This document shows positions 45,477-55,391 of a stretch of 64,000 nt of DNA, in pieces (within the stretch, counting starts at the first letter, position 1; every line of letters begins with the position of its first letter). This DNA comes from Luteibacter aegosomatis. GTDB taxonomy: Bacteria; Pseudomonadota; Gammaproteobacteria; Xanthomonadales; Rhodanobacteraceae. The notes under the pieces were generated by a model. The model did no database searches. It worked only from the letters and a program-made list of their open reading frames with translations, and had not been told where the DNA came from. A program made the translations under genes and the position numbers. The stretch spans positions 4,423,501 through 4,487,500 of the forward strand of contig NZ_CP095740.1 in the NCBI RefSeq assembly GCF_023078455.1, read 5' to 3'.

Positions 45477-48400
45477 TTAGAAGTCGTAGCGGACGGTGAA
45501 GCGCATGGAGCGCGGATCGGTGTAGTTCAGCTCACGGTTGTAGGTCTGGCTGACCACATCGCGTTCGGACGCGTAACGGGAGTTGTAGGCCGTCGGCGTC
45601 TGCTTGTTGAGCACGTTGAGCACGTCGAACTGGAAGGTGAGGTTCTTGTCCAGCCAGGTAGGCGTGTAGGCGACGTTGAGGTTGACCAGGTACAGCCACG
45701 GGGCCGAGCCGTGCGTGCCGCGGTTGGAGCGCTCGTATCCCGCCGTGCCCGGCAGGCCGCAGAAGTAATAGAACGAGCCCTTGTACAGACCCTTGTCCTG
45801 GGTCGGGTAGAAGCTCGTGCAGTTACGCGGGCGGCCCGAGATGACCTGGGCGTTGGCACCGAAACGCCAGTCGTCGTTGAGCTGGTAGTAGCCGAACGCC
45901 TTGATCTGGTGCGTATGGTCGTTCGGCAGGCGGCCGTTGGCGCCCTGCATGAGCTGCGGCAGGTCCCAGTCCTGGGTGACCGACACGTCGGCCTGACCGC
46001 CGGCGCCCGTATCCAGGTCGGAGGCCAGCTGGCCTTCGGTGTTGCCGTAGCTGCGCGAGAACGTGTAGTCGATGCGGCCGTACCACTTCTCGGCGAACGG
46101 ATGCTCCAGGTAGAGGTCGAGCGCGTAGTACTTGCGCTTGAGCTTGCCCAGGTTCAACTGGTCACGGGTGTAGGTCACCGTGCTGAACGTGCCATCGTCC
46201 TCTTCGATGTTGAAGGTGTTGGCCTGGCCCGGATTGAACAGGAAGCAACGGCCGCCCAGCACCGGGGTGCAGGTATCGTCGATGGCGCTGCGCAGCTTGC
46301 GCCACGTGATCTTCGCGCCCCAGTTCCAGGTCGGCAGGAAGGCGTGGTCGATACCCGCGATGTACTCGTCCTGGAAGTGCGACTTCAGGCCCTTCGCCGC
46401 GACGGTGCGCGGATCCGGCGCGGTGCCGCACTCGAGGTTGGTGGACACGACGTTGCCGCCGCAGGAATAACCGAGTGCCTGGTTGACCGCGATCGGCGCC
46501 AGCCCCTGCGGGATGCCGTCGACGACACCGGTGTAGGTGAAGTACTCGTTGGTGCCGAGCGAACCGGACGCCGCGCGCACGGCCACGTTGTTGGGCATCG
46601 CCAGGTGGTAACGGCCGGCGTTGGCGTAGACCTTCAGCGTGGAGTCGCCGAAGACGTCGTACGCGAAGCCCAGGCGAGGTGCCAGCTGGTGGCGCTGAGC
46701 GGCGTACTTCTCACCGTCGCCGTTGAAGTTGCTGAACTGCTCGTTGCGCAGGCCCAGCGACAGCAGCACGCGGTCGGTGAGCTGCCAGCGGTCTTCCACG
46801 TACTGCGATTCCTGCTCCGTGCGAACGCGGGCCGCCGTGGTCGTGTAGCCGCGATAGACGTAGTAGCCGTCGGTTCCGAAGCCACCCGCGGGACCCGGGG
46901 CACCCACGCCGTGCGGGGCGTCCACCGCCGTGGCACCCGTGGCCACCTTACCGTAGTACCAACCGTAGCCGCCCGGCAGCGACGTGCCGGTGTACGACTC
47001 GGCGATCTGCCGGTCCGCACCGAACTTCACGTCGTGGTCGCCGATGCGGTACTCGAGGTCGACGCGCCAGCCGTGGGTCTTGTCCTGGGCGCCCGGCACG
47101 CGCACGCTGCTGGCGTACGCCTGGCAGCCCGCGTAGTTGAAGCCCGGCACGCGCACCTGCTGGGAAGCGGAGATGAATGGGCACGCGTTGTTGTAGTTGT
47201 AGGGCAGCTGCAGGTGGTCCTGCTTCTGCTTGCCGTACAGCGCCGACACGGTGAAGTCGTCGGTGATGTAGCCGGTGTACTTGCCGATGTAGAGGTCGCC
47301 GCCATCCTTGGTGTACACGCCGCTGTTCTGGGTGCTGCCGTGGGTGTCGTCGGCGTAGTTGAAGCCGTAGGTCTTGGAGGTGTACTCGGACTTGTCCGAC
47401 ACGCCCGTCAACTCGAGGTGGTGGTTGTCCGTGATGTTCCAGTCGACCTTCGCCGTCCAGCGAGGGATCTTGTACTGGTATTCGTTCCAGCCCGTGCGGG
47501 CGACCGAGGTGGAAGTGATGTTCGAGGCGACCGCCTGGCCTTCGCGCTTGGTCATTTCCGCGTCGACGTAGAAGAACAGCTTGTCCTTGATCAGCGCGCC
47601 GCTGGCATAGGCGCCATAGGTGCTGCGGAAATAGGTGTTCTTGCGGTTGTACTGGTAGATCGTGCCGTCGGTGGAGTTCGGGTAGAAACCCGTGTCCGGA
47701 TAGTAGCTGTTGCGGGCTTCGGCGCGCGCGAACTTCGGCTCCCAGATCGTGTAGACGCCGAAGTGGAAGTCGTTGGTGCCGCGCTTGGTCACCACGTTGA
47801 TCACGCCGCCGGTGGAGCGGCCGAACTCGGCGCCGTAGCCGCCGGTGAGCACCTGCTGCTGGTCGATCGCGTCGAACGGCAGCTGCGTGGTGCCGATGGC
47901 CGTGAGCGGATTGGTGACGGCGTAGCCGTTGATGAAGTAAGCGTTCTCCGAAGCCGCCGAACCGCCGAAGCTCGGCACGCCACCGGAGTTGGCGACGGTA
48001 TAGCTCGAGTTGGCGATGACGCCCGGCGCCAGCTGGGCGGCGGCGAGCACGTCACGCGCGATCGGAAGCTTGTTCAGCTGCTCCGCGGTGAGCACCGTGC
48101 GCGTATCGACCGACGACACGTCGATCGAAGGCAGGGCCGTCGCCGTGACGGAGACGCCTTCGAGCGTGCTCGCGTCACTGGCCTTCGAAGCGCCACCGAA
48201 CGACACGTCCGAACCGTTGGAGATGGTCACCGACACGTTGTCGCGCGTGCTGACCGTGGCGCCGTCGCGCTGCAGCGTAACGGTGTAGTTGCCGGGCGGC
48301 AGCTGCGTGACGCGATAGCGGCCGTCGCTTTCCACCGTGATGGTGCGGCTGAAGCCGATCTGCGGGTTGCTGACGGTGACCGTGGAGCCTGGCTGCCCTT

Positions 48401-48533
48401 CGACGGTGCCGAAAATCGAGCCGGACGTGTTGGACTGCGCCAGGGCCGAGCCCGAAACGGAGGCCAACCCGATGGCGAGGGCCAGCACGGTACGACGGCC
48501 CAGCATCGAGGCCGGGTAAGTACGCGAATTCAT
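45477..48533 (-). CDS. Oar-like TonB-dependent receptor 2
   Basis: Outer-membrane receptor of 1,018 residues, paralogous to its two neighbours. It has a signal peptide (VLALAIGLASVSGSALAQ) and a regulatory-like domain (TITVESDGRYRVTQLPPGNY). LPSIDVSSVDTRTVLTAEQL follows, then a plug (AQLAPGVIANSS, VLTGGYGAEFGRSTGGVINV) and a barrel ending RSMRFTVRYDF. ATG 48533 follows GGGGAGA; the longer frame from 48626 runs back into the leader. The upstream 400 bases (48534-48936) hold no gene. They contain a putative promoter and a 17-bp palindrome shared with receptor 3. Ligand unknown. Confidence 0.93.
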   Translation of the reverse strand: MNSRTYPASMLGRRTVLALAIGLASVSGSALAQSNTSGSIFGTVEGQPGSTVTVSNPQIGFSRTITVESDGRYRVTQLPPGNYTVTLQRDGATVSTRDNVSVTISNGSDVSFGGASKASDASTLEGVSVTATALPSIDVSSVDTRTVLTAEQLNKLPIARDVLAAAQLAPGVIANSSYTVANSGGVPSFGGSAASENAYFINGYAVTNPLTAIGTTQLPFDAIDQQQVLTGGYGAEFGRSTGGVINVVTKRGTNDFHFGVYTIWEPKFARAEARNSYYPDTGFYPNSTDGTIYQYNRKNTYFRSTYGAYASGALIKDKLFFYVDAEMTKREGQAVASNITSTSVARTGWNEYQYKIPRWTAKVDWNITDNHHLELTGVSDKSEYTSKTYGFNYADDTHGSTQNSGVYTKDGGDLYIGKYTGYITDDFTVSALYGKQKQDHLQLPYNYNNACPFISASQQVRVPGFNYAGCQAYASSVRVPGAQDKTHGWRVDLEYRIGDHDVKFGADRQIAESYTGTSLPGGYGWYYGKVATGATAVDAPHGVGAPGPAGGFGTDGYYVYRGYTTTAARVRTEQESQYVEDRWQLTDRVLLSLGLRNEQFSNFNGDGEKYAAQRHQLAPRLGFAYDVFGDSTLKVYANAGRYHLAMPNNVAVRAASGSLGTNEYFTYTGVVDGIPQGLAPIAVNQALGYSCGGNVVSTNLECGTAPDPRTVAAKGLKSHFQDEYIAGIDHAFLPTWNWGAKITWRKLRSAIDDTCTPVLGGRCFLFNPGQANTFNIEEDDGTFSTVTYTRDQLNLGKLKRKYYALDLYLEHPFAEKWYGRIDYTFSRSYGNTEGQLASDLDTGAGGQADVSVTQDWDLPQLMQGANGRLPNDHTHQIKAFGYYQLNDDWRFGANAQVISGRPRNCTSFYPTQDKGLYKGSFYYFCGLPGTAGYERSNRGTHGSAPWLYLVNLNVAYTPTWLDKNLTFQFDVLNVLNKQTPTAYNSRYASERDVVSQTYNRELNYTDPRSMRFTVRYDF

Positions 48534-48720
48534 CAAAGTGGATCTCCCCTGAAAACCGCTCGCGCGTGTTTTTTTGCGAAATGGCGGCAAATCGACCCCG
48601 CCCCGGCCTGCGCCAGGTGAAAGCATTTCGGTGTCGAAAACATCATCAATCGCGGCGAATCCGCTGTATCCGGTCCGCCGCCCCCAAGCGCGCCGCTCCT
48701 CCCGGGCGACGCGGAAGTAA

Positions 48721-48749
48721 CATATACGTAACGCATGTAATTACGGCAA
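48721..48749 (-). promoter_or_regulatory. Putative promoter of Oar-like receptor 2
   Basis: On the minus strand TTGCCG (48744-48749) and TATATG (48721-48726) are 17 bases apart, inside an AT-rich island about 190 bases before the ATG. Confidence 0.4.
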
Positions 48750-48887
48750 GACGCAATTTCACCGATCGTTGACACGGCATACTTGCGACGGCAAAAAAAG
48801 CCTTGGACATCGAAGTAAAAATCCGAACGTCCGCAAAGAGTTGCGACCGGCACGGAGCCATGACTTCCGGCACTTATGGAATCAGGC

Positions 48888-48904
48888 TTAGGAAACATTC
48901 CTAG
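48888..48904. promoter_or_regulatory. Palindromic operator candidate, copy 1
   Basis: TTAGGAAACATTCCTAG contains the perfect inverted repeat TAGGAA/TTCCTA around three bases. It lies 355 bases before the start of receptor 2. Copy 2 (52387-52403) differs by one central base. Both are preceded by GGCAC 14-16 bases to the left. Confidence 0.6.
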
Positions 48905-48936
48905 ACGAATCCCGCCCGTGGTGTCTTTGCGCAGAC

Positions 48937-48968
48937 AAAAAAAGCCCCCGTGCTGGGTGCACGGAGGC
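48937..48968 (-). terminator. Intrinsic terminator of Oar-like receptor 3
   Basis: The hairpin GCCTCCGTG/CACGGGGGC, with one mismatch and a seven-base loop, is followed on the minus strand by seven T residues. It lies about 85 bases after the receptor stop. Confidence 0.75.
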
Positions 48969-49054
48969 GATCCGGGGAGTCACTCTGCTCGTCACCGTCA
49001 GGGCGCGTCCCGCGCCCAGCGGCTCTTTTTATTGTCGGTTTCGGTTGCGAAGGC

Positions 49055-52000
49055 TTACATCGAGAAGTCGTACCGGGCGGTCAGGCGGATGCTGCGCGGC
49101 GTGGAGTAGCTCAGCGGACGGCCGTAGGTCGGGCTGAGCGGGCCGTCGGCTGTCTGGTAGGTCTCGTCGATGTTCTGCACCTTCTGCTGGTCGAAGACGT
49201 TGAAGACGTCCACTTTGAGCGCCAGGTCGTGGTTGAAGTACGACGGCCGGTATTCCGCGCTCAGCGACAGCTGGTATGTCCACGGCAGGCGGCCACGCGA
49301 TCCACGCGGAGCCTCCTGGCCGTCGCAGTAGAAGTACGACGAGCCGTAGTTATAGATATCCGGCGGGCGGATGCCGAGGCAGTTCTTCGGACGGCCCGAC
49401 ACCGCCGTGAGGTTCGCGCCGAAGAGCCATTCGGGATTGACCTGCCAGAACCCGTAGGCCTTCAGCTGGTGACGGCGGTCGCTGGGTAGCGGGCCGTTCG
49501 AGCCGATCATCAGCTCGGGGAAGTCCCAGTCCTGCGTGACCGACGGATCGAGCTGGCCGATGTCGGACTTCAACAGACCCTCGGAGTTACCGAAGCTGTG
49601 CGACCAGACGTACTCGGCGCGGCCGAAGAACTCCTGGTTGAACTGGTGCTCGACGTAGAGGTTCACCGCCAGGTACTTGCGCTTGAGGTCCGGGAAGCCG
49701 AGGTCGGCCTTGGACAGCGCCACGTTCTCGTACGTGCCGTCGTTGTTGAGGTCGATGGTGAACGTGTTGCCCTTGCCCGGGTTGAACAGCAGACAACCGG
49801 GAATCGACGCGTCGGGACTGATCGTGATGTTGTTACGCTCGGCCCATGCCTCGATCGGACGGGTGTCGCACATGTCGTCGATGATGCTGCGCAGCTTGCG
49901 GTAGGTGGCCTTCGCGCCCACGGTCCAGTCGGTGCCCAGCTGCTTGTCGAAGCCGAGGATGTATTCGTCCTGGTAATAGGCGCTGAGGTTCTTCGCCGAC
50001 AGTGTCTTCGGGTCGGGCGCGCTGCCGTCGGCGCCGTTGGCGAAGTGGATGTCGGAGATGGGCGTCGGGTTGATCGGCGTGTTGGTGATCGGATCGACGC
50101 CGCCGTAGGTGAAGTACTGGCGCTCGAACAGCTGCGGACCAGCGCCGCGGATGGCCACGTTGGACGGAATCGCGAGGTGGTAACGGCCGGCGTTCGCGTA
50201 GATCTTCAGGGTGGAATCGCCGAACACGTCCCAGGTGACGCCCAGTCGCGGCGCCAGCTGGTGGCGCTGCTTCACGAACACCACGCCGTCGGTGTTGAAG
50301 TTCTTGAACTGTTCGTTGCGCAGGCCGAGGTAGGCCAGCCAGTTCTGCGAGATCTGCCAGTGGTCTTCGATGAACTGGGCTTCCTGCTCCACCTTCACGT
50401 TACCCGCGGCGCGGAAGATCTGACGCCGGGCGATTTCGGTGGCGCCGGGCGGAATGGCCAGCTCGGGGAAACCGGCGATCTGGCCGCTGGCCGGCGGATT
50501 GCTGTACGTCCACAGCGCGCCACCCTGCACCGCGAGGCCGCCGAAGGACTCGGCCGTCTGGTTGTCGATACCCGCGCGCAGGTCATGGTCACCCAGCGAG
50601 TACTGGATGTCGAAGCGCCAGTTGCGCACCTTGTCCTTCGCGCCCGGGACGATCAGGTTGCCCTGCACCGGCGCGCAGCTCACGCGCTTGAGGGCCGCCG
50701 GCACGTTGCGGTTGTCGATGATGTTCGGGCAGGTGACGCCGGCCGCACCCGCGACGTCGTCGACGTGATCGGTCACGCTGCGGCCGTAGAGAGCGTCGAT
50801 CGTGAGCGAATCGGTGATGTAGCCGGTGTACTTGCCGATGTACATCTTGCCGCCCGGCGTGGAGTTGGCGACGCCGATGTTCTTCTGGTGCTCGGTGCCG
50901 AGCACGCCGGTGCGCGAACGCGTGGCGTAGTCGTACGAGTAGATCGTGGTGTCGTTGAGGTTGGAATCGCCGATGCCGGTCAGTTCGAGGATGTGGCTGT
51001 CGGTGATGTTCCAGTCGATCTTGCCGATCCAGTGGTTGGCCTTCAGCGGACCGTCGAACGCCGTCTGCGTCAGCACGTTGGTGACGCCGGCCGAGTTGTC
51101 GTTGCGCACCACGTCGGCGGCGGCATAGACGAAGAGCTTGTCCTTGATCAGCGGACCGCTGAAGTACAGGCCGTAGAGCAGTTCGTCCGTCTTGTTGCGC
51201 GCGCGGTACTGGAAGATCGTGCCGTCGGTCACGTTGCCCGACGTCTGCGGGTAATAGATGTTGCGCGGATCGGCCTTGAGCGCGCGCGGGCTCCACTGCA
51301 CCTGCGCACCGGCCTTCCAGGTGTTGCCGCCACGCTTGGTGGTGAGGTTGACCACGCCACCGGTCGAGCGGCCGTATTCGGCGCCGTAACCGCCGGTGAG
51401 GATCTGCTGCTGGTCGATCGCATCGAACGGAAGCGTGGCGAAGCCCAGGCCGGTGAGCGGATTCGTGACCGCGAAACCGTTGATGTAGTACTGATTCTCG
51501 GCGGCCGACGCGCCGCCGAAGGAGATCACGCCGCCGTAGCGGGAATCGCCGGTCACCACGCCCGGAGCCAGCAGCGCCGCGGCGTTGACGTTCGAGGCGA
51601 CGGGGATACGCTGCAGTTGTTCCGCGGTGAGTACCGTACGCGAATCGACCGACGAGACGTCGATCGCCGGCAGCGCGGTGCCGCTGACGCTGATGCCCTC
51701 CAGGCTGGTGGCCGCGCCCGTCGACGCGGCGGCGACGAAGGACACGTCGGTACCGGTGCCGATGTTCACCTGCACATCGCGCGTGTCGGTGGCGGCGCCG
51801 TTACGGACCAGGCTGACCTTGTAATGGCCGACCGGCAACGACGTGGCGCGATAGCGGCCATCGGCAGGCAGCGGCAGCTCACGGGCCAGGCCGGTGTCCA
51901 CGTTCTCGATGCGGATGGTGGCCCCTGCGGCGTTGTCCGCATGGCCGAAGATCACACCGGATGCATTGGACTGCGCGTGCGCCGTTCCGCCGGCCAGGCT

Positions 52001-52063
52001 GAGGCCCAGCGCCACGGCGAGCGCGGTGCGGCGGACGTGGCCGCCGTTGTACATGGATTTCAT
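49055..52063 (-). CDS. Oar-like TonB-dependent receptor 3
   Basis: Outer-membrane receptor of 1,002 residues, third of the tandem set. The signal peptide (TALAVALGLSLAGGTAHAQ) and regulatory-like domain (LPLPADGRYRATSLPVGHY) are followed by LPAIDVSSVDSRTVLTAEQL, a plug (LLAPGVVTGDSRY, ILTGGYGAEYGRSTGGVVNL) and a barrel. The chain ends RSIRLTARYDFSM, two residues past the phenylalanine that normally terminates such barrels. ATG 52063 follows GGGGAGA. The leader (52064-52386) has a weak TTGTGG-18-TATACG promoter candidate (52227-52256) and the second palindrome copy. It is divergent from the CI-like regulator. Ligand unknown. Confidence 0.93.
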   Translation of the reverse strand: MKSMYNGGHVRRTALAVALGLSLAGGTAHAQSNASGVIFGHADNAAGATIRIENVDTGLARELPLPADGRYRATSLPVGHYKVSLVRNGAATDTRDVQVNIGTGTDVSFVAAASTGAATSLEGISVSGTALPAIDVSSVDSRTVLTAEQLQRIPVASNVNAAALLAPGVVTGDSRYGGVISFGGASAAENQYYINGFAVTNPLTGLGFATLPFDAIDQQQILTGGYGAEYGRSTGGVVNLTTKRGGNTWKAGAQVQWSPRALKADPRNIYYPQTSGNVTDGTIFQYRARNKTDELLYGLYFSGPLIKDKLFVYAAADVVRNDNSAGVTNVLTQTAFDGPLKANHWIGKIDWNITDSHILELTGIGDSNLNDTTIYSYDYATRSRTGVLGTEHQKNIGVANSTPGGKMYIGKYTGYITDSLTIDALYGRSVTDHVDDVAGAAGVTCPNIIDNRNVPAALKRVSCAPVQGNLIVPGAKDKVRNWRFDIQYSLGDHDLRAGIDNQTAESFGGLAVQGGALWTYSNPPASGQIAGFPELAIPPGATEIARRQIFRAAGNVKVEQEAQFIEDHWQISQNWLAYLGLRNEQFKNFNTDGVVFVKQRHQLAPRLGVTWDVFGDSTLKIYANAGRYHLAIPSNVAIRGAGPQLFERQYFTYGGVDPITNTPINPTPISDIHFANGADGSAPDPKTLSAKNLSAYYQDEYILGFDKQLGTDWTVGAKATYRKLRSIIDDMCDTRPIEAWAERNNITISPDASIPGCLLFNPGKGNTFTIDLNNDGTYENVALSKADLGFPDLKRKYLAVNLYVEHQFNQEFFGRAEYVWSHSFGNSEGLLKSDIGQLDPSVTQDWDFPELMIGSNGPLPSDRRHQLKAYGFWQVNPEWLFGANLTAVSGRPKNCLGIRPPDIYNYGSSYFYCDGQEAPRGSRGRLPWTYQLSLSAEYRPSYFNHDLALKVDVFNVFDQQKVQNIDETYQTADGPLSPTYGRPLSYSTPRSIRLTARYDFSM

Positions 52064-52386
52064 TCGTGTCTCCCCAAGACAAAATCGCATCCCCTCGATG
52101 CGAGTCGTAAGTTCTTGCGAATCTTCGTTGGCAGGTCCGGCCGGATAGGAATCCCGGTCCATTCGTTATGGTGGTGCCCGCCCCCCTATGGCGCCGACGG
52201 CGAGGGATTTCGCCGGGTGCGGCGCACGTATATCGCAGTTATTTACGGGGCCACAATGGGCAAAAATGCGGTACGCGACAATAATTTACGGCGGATCTTA
52301 ACTTGAAAATCACACTTCAACCGCATCCCGATCAAGCACTTAGGCGTGGGAAAAGCGTGACCAATGGCACATGATCATTCCTTGGG

Positions 52387-52403
52387 TTAGGAAAAATTCC
52401 TAG
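52387..52403. promoter_or_regulatory. Palindromic operator candidate, copy 2
   Basis: TTAGGAAAAATTCCTAG lies between the divergent receptor 3 and CI-like regulator genes, 324 bases before the receptor start and about 180 before the regulator start. It is nearly identical to 48888-48904. Confidence 0.6.
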
Positions 52404-52579
52404 GCTCCAATGAAAAACACCCTGGTTTTTACGGCCTTCCGTTCGTCCATCGATTCAAGAAACTTCTCAAGCGCAAGGTGTTCGAAAGGAAGGTCGCTGT
52501 ACACCTAAGTGGGCCTTCGTGCGTTTGTGCGCGAAACGCCGGGGGGCGGCTCGTCATACCTACCGAGGTTCCAAAGCGC

Positions 52580-53182
52580 ATGAACGACAATTCAAGGGGT
52601 TCCATCCTGGCGGACATCGCCGGAAACGGGTCGGAGATCAGCCGTGGGGCCGCCATCGTCCCACCGTCCTCCTTCGCCAGCCGGGTCCGCCAAGTCATCA
52701 AGATGTCCGGTAGCGTGAGCGAGATCGCACGCCGCTGCGGCTTTTCCGAAGGCGTGGTGCGAAGCTGGCGCGACGGCAACACCGACCCGTCCCGCGGTCG
52801 CTGCGTCACCATGGCAAAGACGCTGGGCCTGTCGCTGGTCTGGCTCGCCGCCGGTGAAGGGCCGATGATGCTCGACGGCAGTGGCGAAGGCGCCGTGGCA
52901 CGCACGGAGACTTCCGAGTCCACGCGGAGCCGCGAAAGCCAGCACTCCACCGTGGCCAGTCCGCTGGACGCGTCACGCCTCGCGGCGGCGATGAAGCTGC
53001 TGCAATCGGATATCGAGATGACGGGAAGCCGTTTCTCGCCGGTACGCCATGCCGATCTGGTGGCGGAGATGTATTCGATTCTGGGGCGTTCGGGCGAATC
53101 CGACTACGCCGATCGCATGATCGCGTTTCGTCACACGCTGATGAACCGCATCCACGACGACCAAGGCGCCGCGGCCGCCTGA
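52580..53182 (+). CDS. Phage CI/XRE-type helix-turn-helix regulator
   Basis: A 200-residue DNA-binding protein. Residues about 32-92 form a CI-repressor-like HTH: SFASRVRQVIKMSGSVSEIA, RRCGFSEGVVRSWRDGNTDP, SRGRCVTMAKTLGLSLVWLA, ending AAGEGP. The C-terminal half (Ser/Arg-rich linker, then DASRLAAAMKLLQSDIEM) is not a peptidase domain and may be for dimerisation. ATG 52580 has GAGG about 10 bases upstream; the frame stays open back to 52478. There are no phage genes around it. It is divergent from receptor 3 and shares the intergenic palindrome, so it may regulate the receptors and itself. Confidence 0.85.
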   Translation: MNDNSRGSILADIAGNGSEISRGAAIVPPSSFASRVRQVIKMSGSVSEIARRCGFSEGVVRSWRDGNTDPSRGRCVTMAKTLGLSLVWLAAGEGPMMLDGSGEGAVARTETSESTRSRESQHSTVASPLDASRLAAAMKLLQSDIEMTGSRFSPVRHADLVAEMYSILGRSGESDYADRMIAFRHTLMNRIHDDQGAAAA

Positions 53183-53205
53183 GCGGGGCTGGGTATGCCG
53201 GGCCG

Positions 53206-53229
53206 CGAAAGCCCCGCCTGGCGCGGGGC
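53206..53229. terminator. Possible two-way terminator between the regulator and glyS
   Basis: The stem GCCCCGC/GCGGGGC (53211-53229) has only short T or A runs at its edges. It lies between the ends of the two convergent genes. Confidence 0.5.
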
Positions 53230-53246
53230 CTTCGCCCGGGTGCGTA

Positions 53247-55391
53247 TCAGAGACGCGAGATGTCGGCGATGGCGCCGAACGTCGCCTTGAGCTGCGCCAA
53301 CAAGGCGAGCCGGTTGGCGCGCACGGCCGGATTTTCGGCATTGACCAGCACATCGTCGAAGAAGCGGTCGACGGGCGCCTGGAGCGCCGCCAGACGCGCC
53401 AGTGCGCCGGTGTAATCGCCCTCTCCCAACAGACCTTCGGCATCGACCCGGGCCGCGCCCAACGCCGCGTGGAGTTCTCGCTCGGCATCCAGCTCGAAAT
53501 GCGCGACATCGACGGTGGACGGGATCGCCGGCGCGCCGGCATCCTCGGCCTGCTTGCGCAGGATGTTGGCGACGCGCTTGTTGGCGGCGGCAAGGCTCGC
53601 CGCCTCGCTGCGACGGGCGAACTCACCCACCGCACGCAGGCGCCGATCGAAATCGGGCAACGTGGCCGGCGCCACCGCCAGCACCGATTCGAACTGATCG
53701 ACGCTGAAGCCCTGCTCGGTGTAATAGCCGCGCAGGCGCTCCAGTACGAAGGCGTGCACCTCGTCGCCCAGTTCGCGTCGGCGGGCGCCGATGTCGACCG
53801 CCGGCGGCTTGCCGTCCTTGCCCGGCTTCACGCCCGCCACGAACGCGGCTTCGGGCACCAGCTCGAAGGCCTCGGTGAAGGTGGCGCGCAGGTCGATGGC
53901 CAGGTTGCCCTCGATGAGGGTACGGGCCAGGCCCAACGCCGCGCGACGCAGGGCGAAGGGATCCTTGTTGCCGCTGGGCTTGAGCCCCACGGCGAAAATG
54001 CCTGCCAGCGTATCGAGACGCTCGGCGACGGCGAGTACCTGCCCCACCTTCCCCGAGGCGATGGCATCGCCGCCGAAACGCGGCTGGTAGAAGCTGTCGA
54101 GGGCATCGGCCACGTCGGCGTCGATACCCTGGCGGGTGGCGTAGTAGCGCCCCATCACGCCCTGCAACTCGGGAAACTCACCGACCATGCGGGTGAGCAG
54201 ATCGCACTTGGCCAGCGCCGCCGCATGGGTGGCCTTGCCGGCGTCGATCCCCACGCGATTGGCGATGATGCGCGCCAATTCGGCCACCCTGACGGTCTTG
54301 TCCCAGAGGCTGCCCAGCGACTGCTGGTAGGTGACGCTCTTCAGCCCATCCTGGTAGTCGGCCAGCGGCGCCTTGAGGTCCTCGTCCCAGAAGAACTTGG
54401 CGTCGGCGAAACGCGGGCGAATGACGCGCTCGTAGCCCTTGCGGATTTCCGCCGGATCGCGGCTCTCGATATTGGCCACGCCGATGAAATGCTCGGTCAG
54501 GCGGCCGTTCTCGTCGAACACGGGAACGAACTTCTGGTTCGTTTCCATGGTGGTGACCAGCGCTTCGGGGGGAACCTCGAGAAATTCACGCTCGAAGGTA
54601 CAGGCGATGCCGACCGGCCATTCGGTGAGGTTGGCGATCTCGTCGAGCAGGCCGTCGGACAGGCGAGGCACGCCACCGGTGGCGACACGCGCCACCTCGG
54701 CGCGCACGCGCTCGCGACGCTCCGCCGGATCGGCCATGACCTTCGCCTGGCGCAGGGCATCGAGCCAGCTGTCGGCATCGGCCACGTGCACGGGTTGCGG
54801 GTGGTGGAAACGGTGGCCCTGGCTGAGCCGGCCGCTCTTCACGCCCAGCACCTCGCCTTCGACGATCTCGGCACCGTGCAGCATCAGCAAGGTGTGCACC
54901 GGGCGCACGAAGGTGTCGTCGCGGTCGCCCCAGCGCATGGCCTTGGGAATCGGCAGCGCTTTCAGCGACTCGCCGACGATCTCGGCGAGCAGCGACGCGG
55001 TCGGCTGACCCGGCTTCACCGCGCGGAACACGAACCATGCCCCCTTGTCGGTCTCGAGCTTCTCCAGGGCGGAGACCTCGACGCCACACGATTGCGCGAA
55101 GCCGACGAGCGCCTTGCTGGGCTCGCCATCGGCACCGAGACTGGCGGCGACGGCAGGACCCCTGCGCTCGACGTTCTGTTCGGGCTGGGCCACGGCCACG
55201 CCCGGGATATGCACGGCCAGGCGTCGCGGCGACGCGTAGGTCCGGGCCGCGGCGTAATCGCCGGCCACGCCACGTTTCTCCAGGCCTTCCGCGATGCCCC
55301 GCGCGAACGCGGCGGCGAGATCGTCGAGCGCCTTGGGTGGCAGTTCTTCGGTACCGAGCTCGATGACGAGCGGCAGGCGCTTATCGGCCAT
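53247..55391 (-). CDS. glyS: Glycyl-tRNA synthetase, beta subunit
   Basis: Beta chain of the bacterial alpha2-beta2 glycyl-tRNA synthetase, responsible for tRNA recognition. The 714-residue length is usual. The N-terminus [20 protein letters not shown] is diagnostic. It continues with [52 protein letters not shown] and a C-terminal HD/DALR-like region ([25 protein letters not shown]). Its ATG overlaps the end of glyQ by 11 bases, so alpha and beta subunits are translationally coupled. Confidence 0.97.
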   Translation of the reverse strand: MADKRLPLVIELGTEELPPKALDDLAAAFARGIAEGLEKRGVAGDYAAARTYASPRRLAVHIPGVAVAQPEQNVERRGPAVAASLGADGEPSKALVGFAQSCGVEVSALEKLETDKGAWFVFRAVKPGQPTASLLAEIVGESLKALPIPKAMRWGDRDDTFVRPVHTLLMLHGAEIVEGEVLGVKSGRLSQGHRFHHPQPVHVADADSWLDALRQAKVMADPAERRERVRAEVARVATGGVPRLSDGLLDEIANLTEWPVGIACTFEREFLEVPPEALVTTMETNQKFVPVFDENGRLTEHFIGVANIESRDPAEIRKGYERVIRPRFADAKFFWDEDLKAPLADYQDGLKSVTYQQSLGSLWDKTVRVAELARIIANRVGIDAGKATHAAALAKCDLLTRMVGEFPELQGVMGRYYATRQGIDADVADALDSFYQPRFGGDAIASGKVGQVLAVAERLDTLAGIFAVGLKPSGNKDPFALRRAALGLARTLIEGNLAIDLRATFTEAFELVPEAAFVAGVKPGKDGKPPAVDIGARRRELGDEVHAFVLERLRGYYTEQGFSVDQFESVLAVAPATLPDFDRRLRAVGEFARRSEAASLAAANKRVANILRKQAEDAGAPAIPSTVDVAHFELDAERELHAALGAARVDAEGLLGEGDYTGALARLAALQAPVDRFFDDVLVNAENPAVRANRLALLAQLKATFGAIADISRL

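Noticed and set aside
45105..48620. A 1,171-codon plus-strand frame opposite receptor 2, with similar frames opposite receptors 1 and 3
   Set aside because: Mirror frames of TonB receptor genes; the products lack signal peptides or recognisable domains, and all true signals (SD, signal peptide, C-terminal Phe) are on the minus strand.
52580..53182. The CI-like regulator as a prophage remnant
   Set aside because: No integrase, structural or lysis genes, no att-like repeats, and housekeeping glyS is immediately adjacent.
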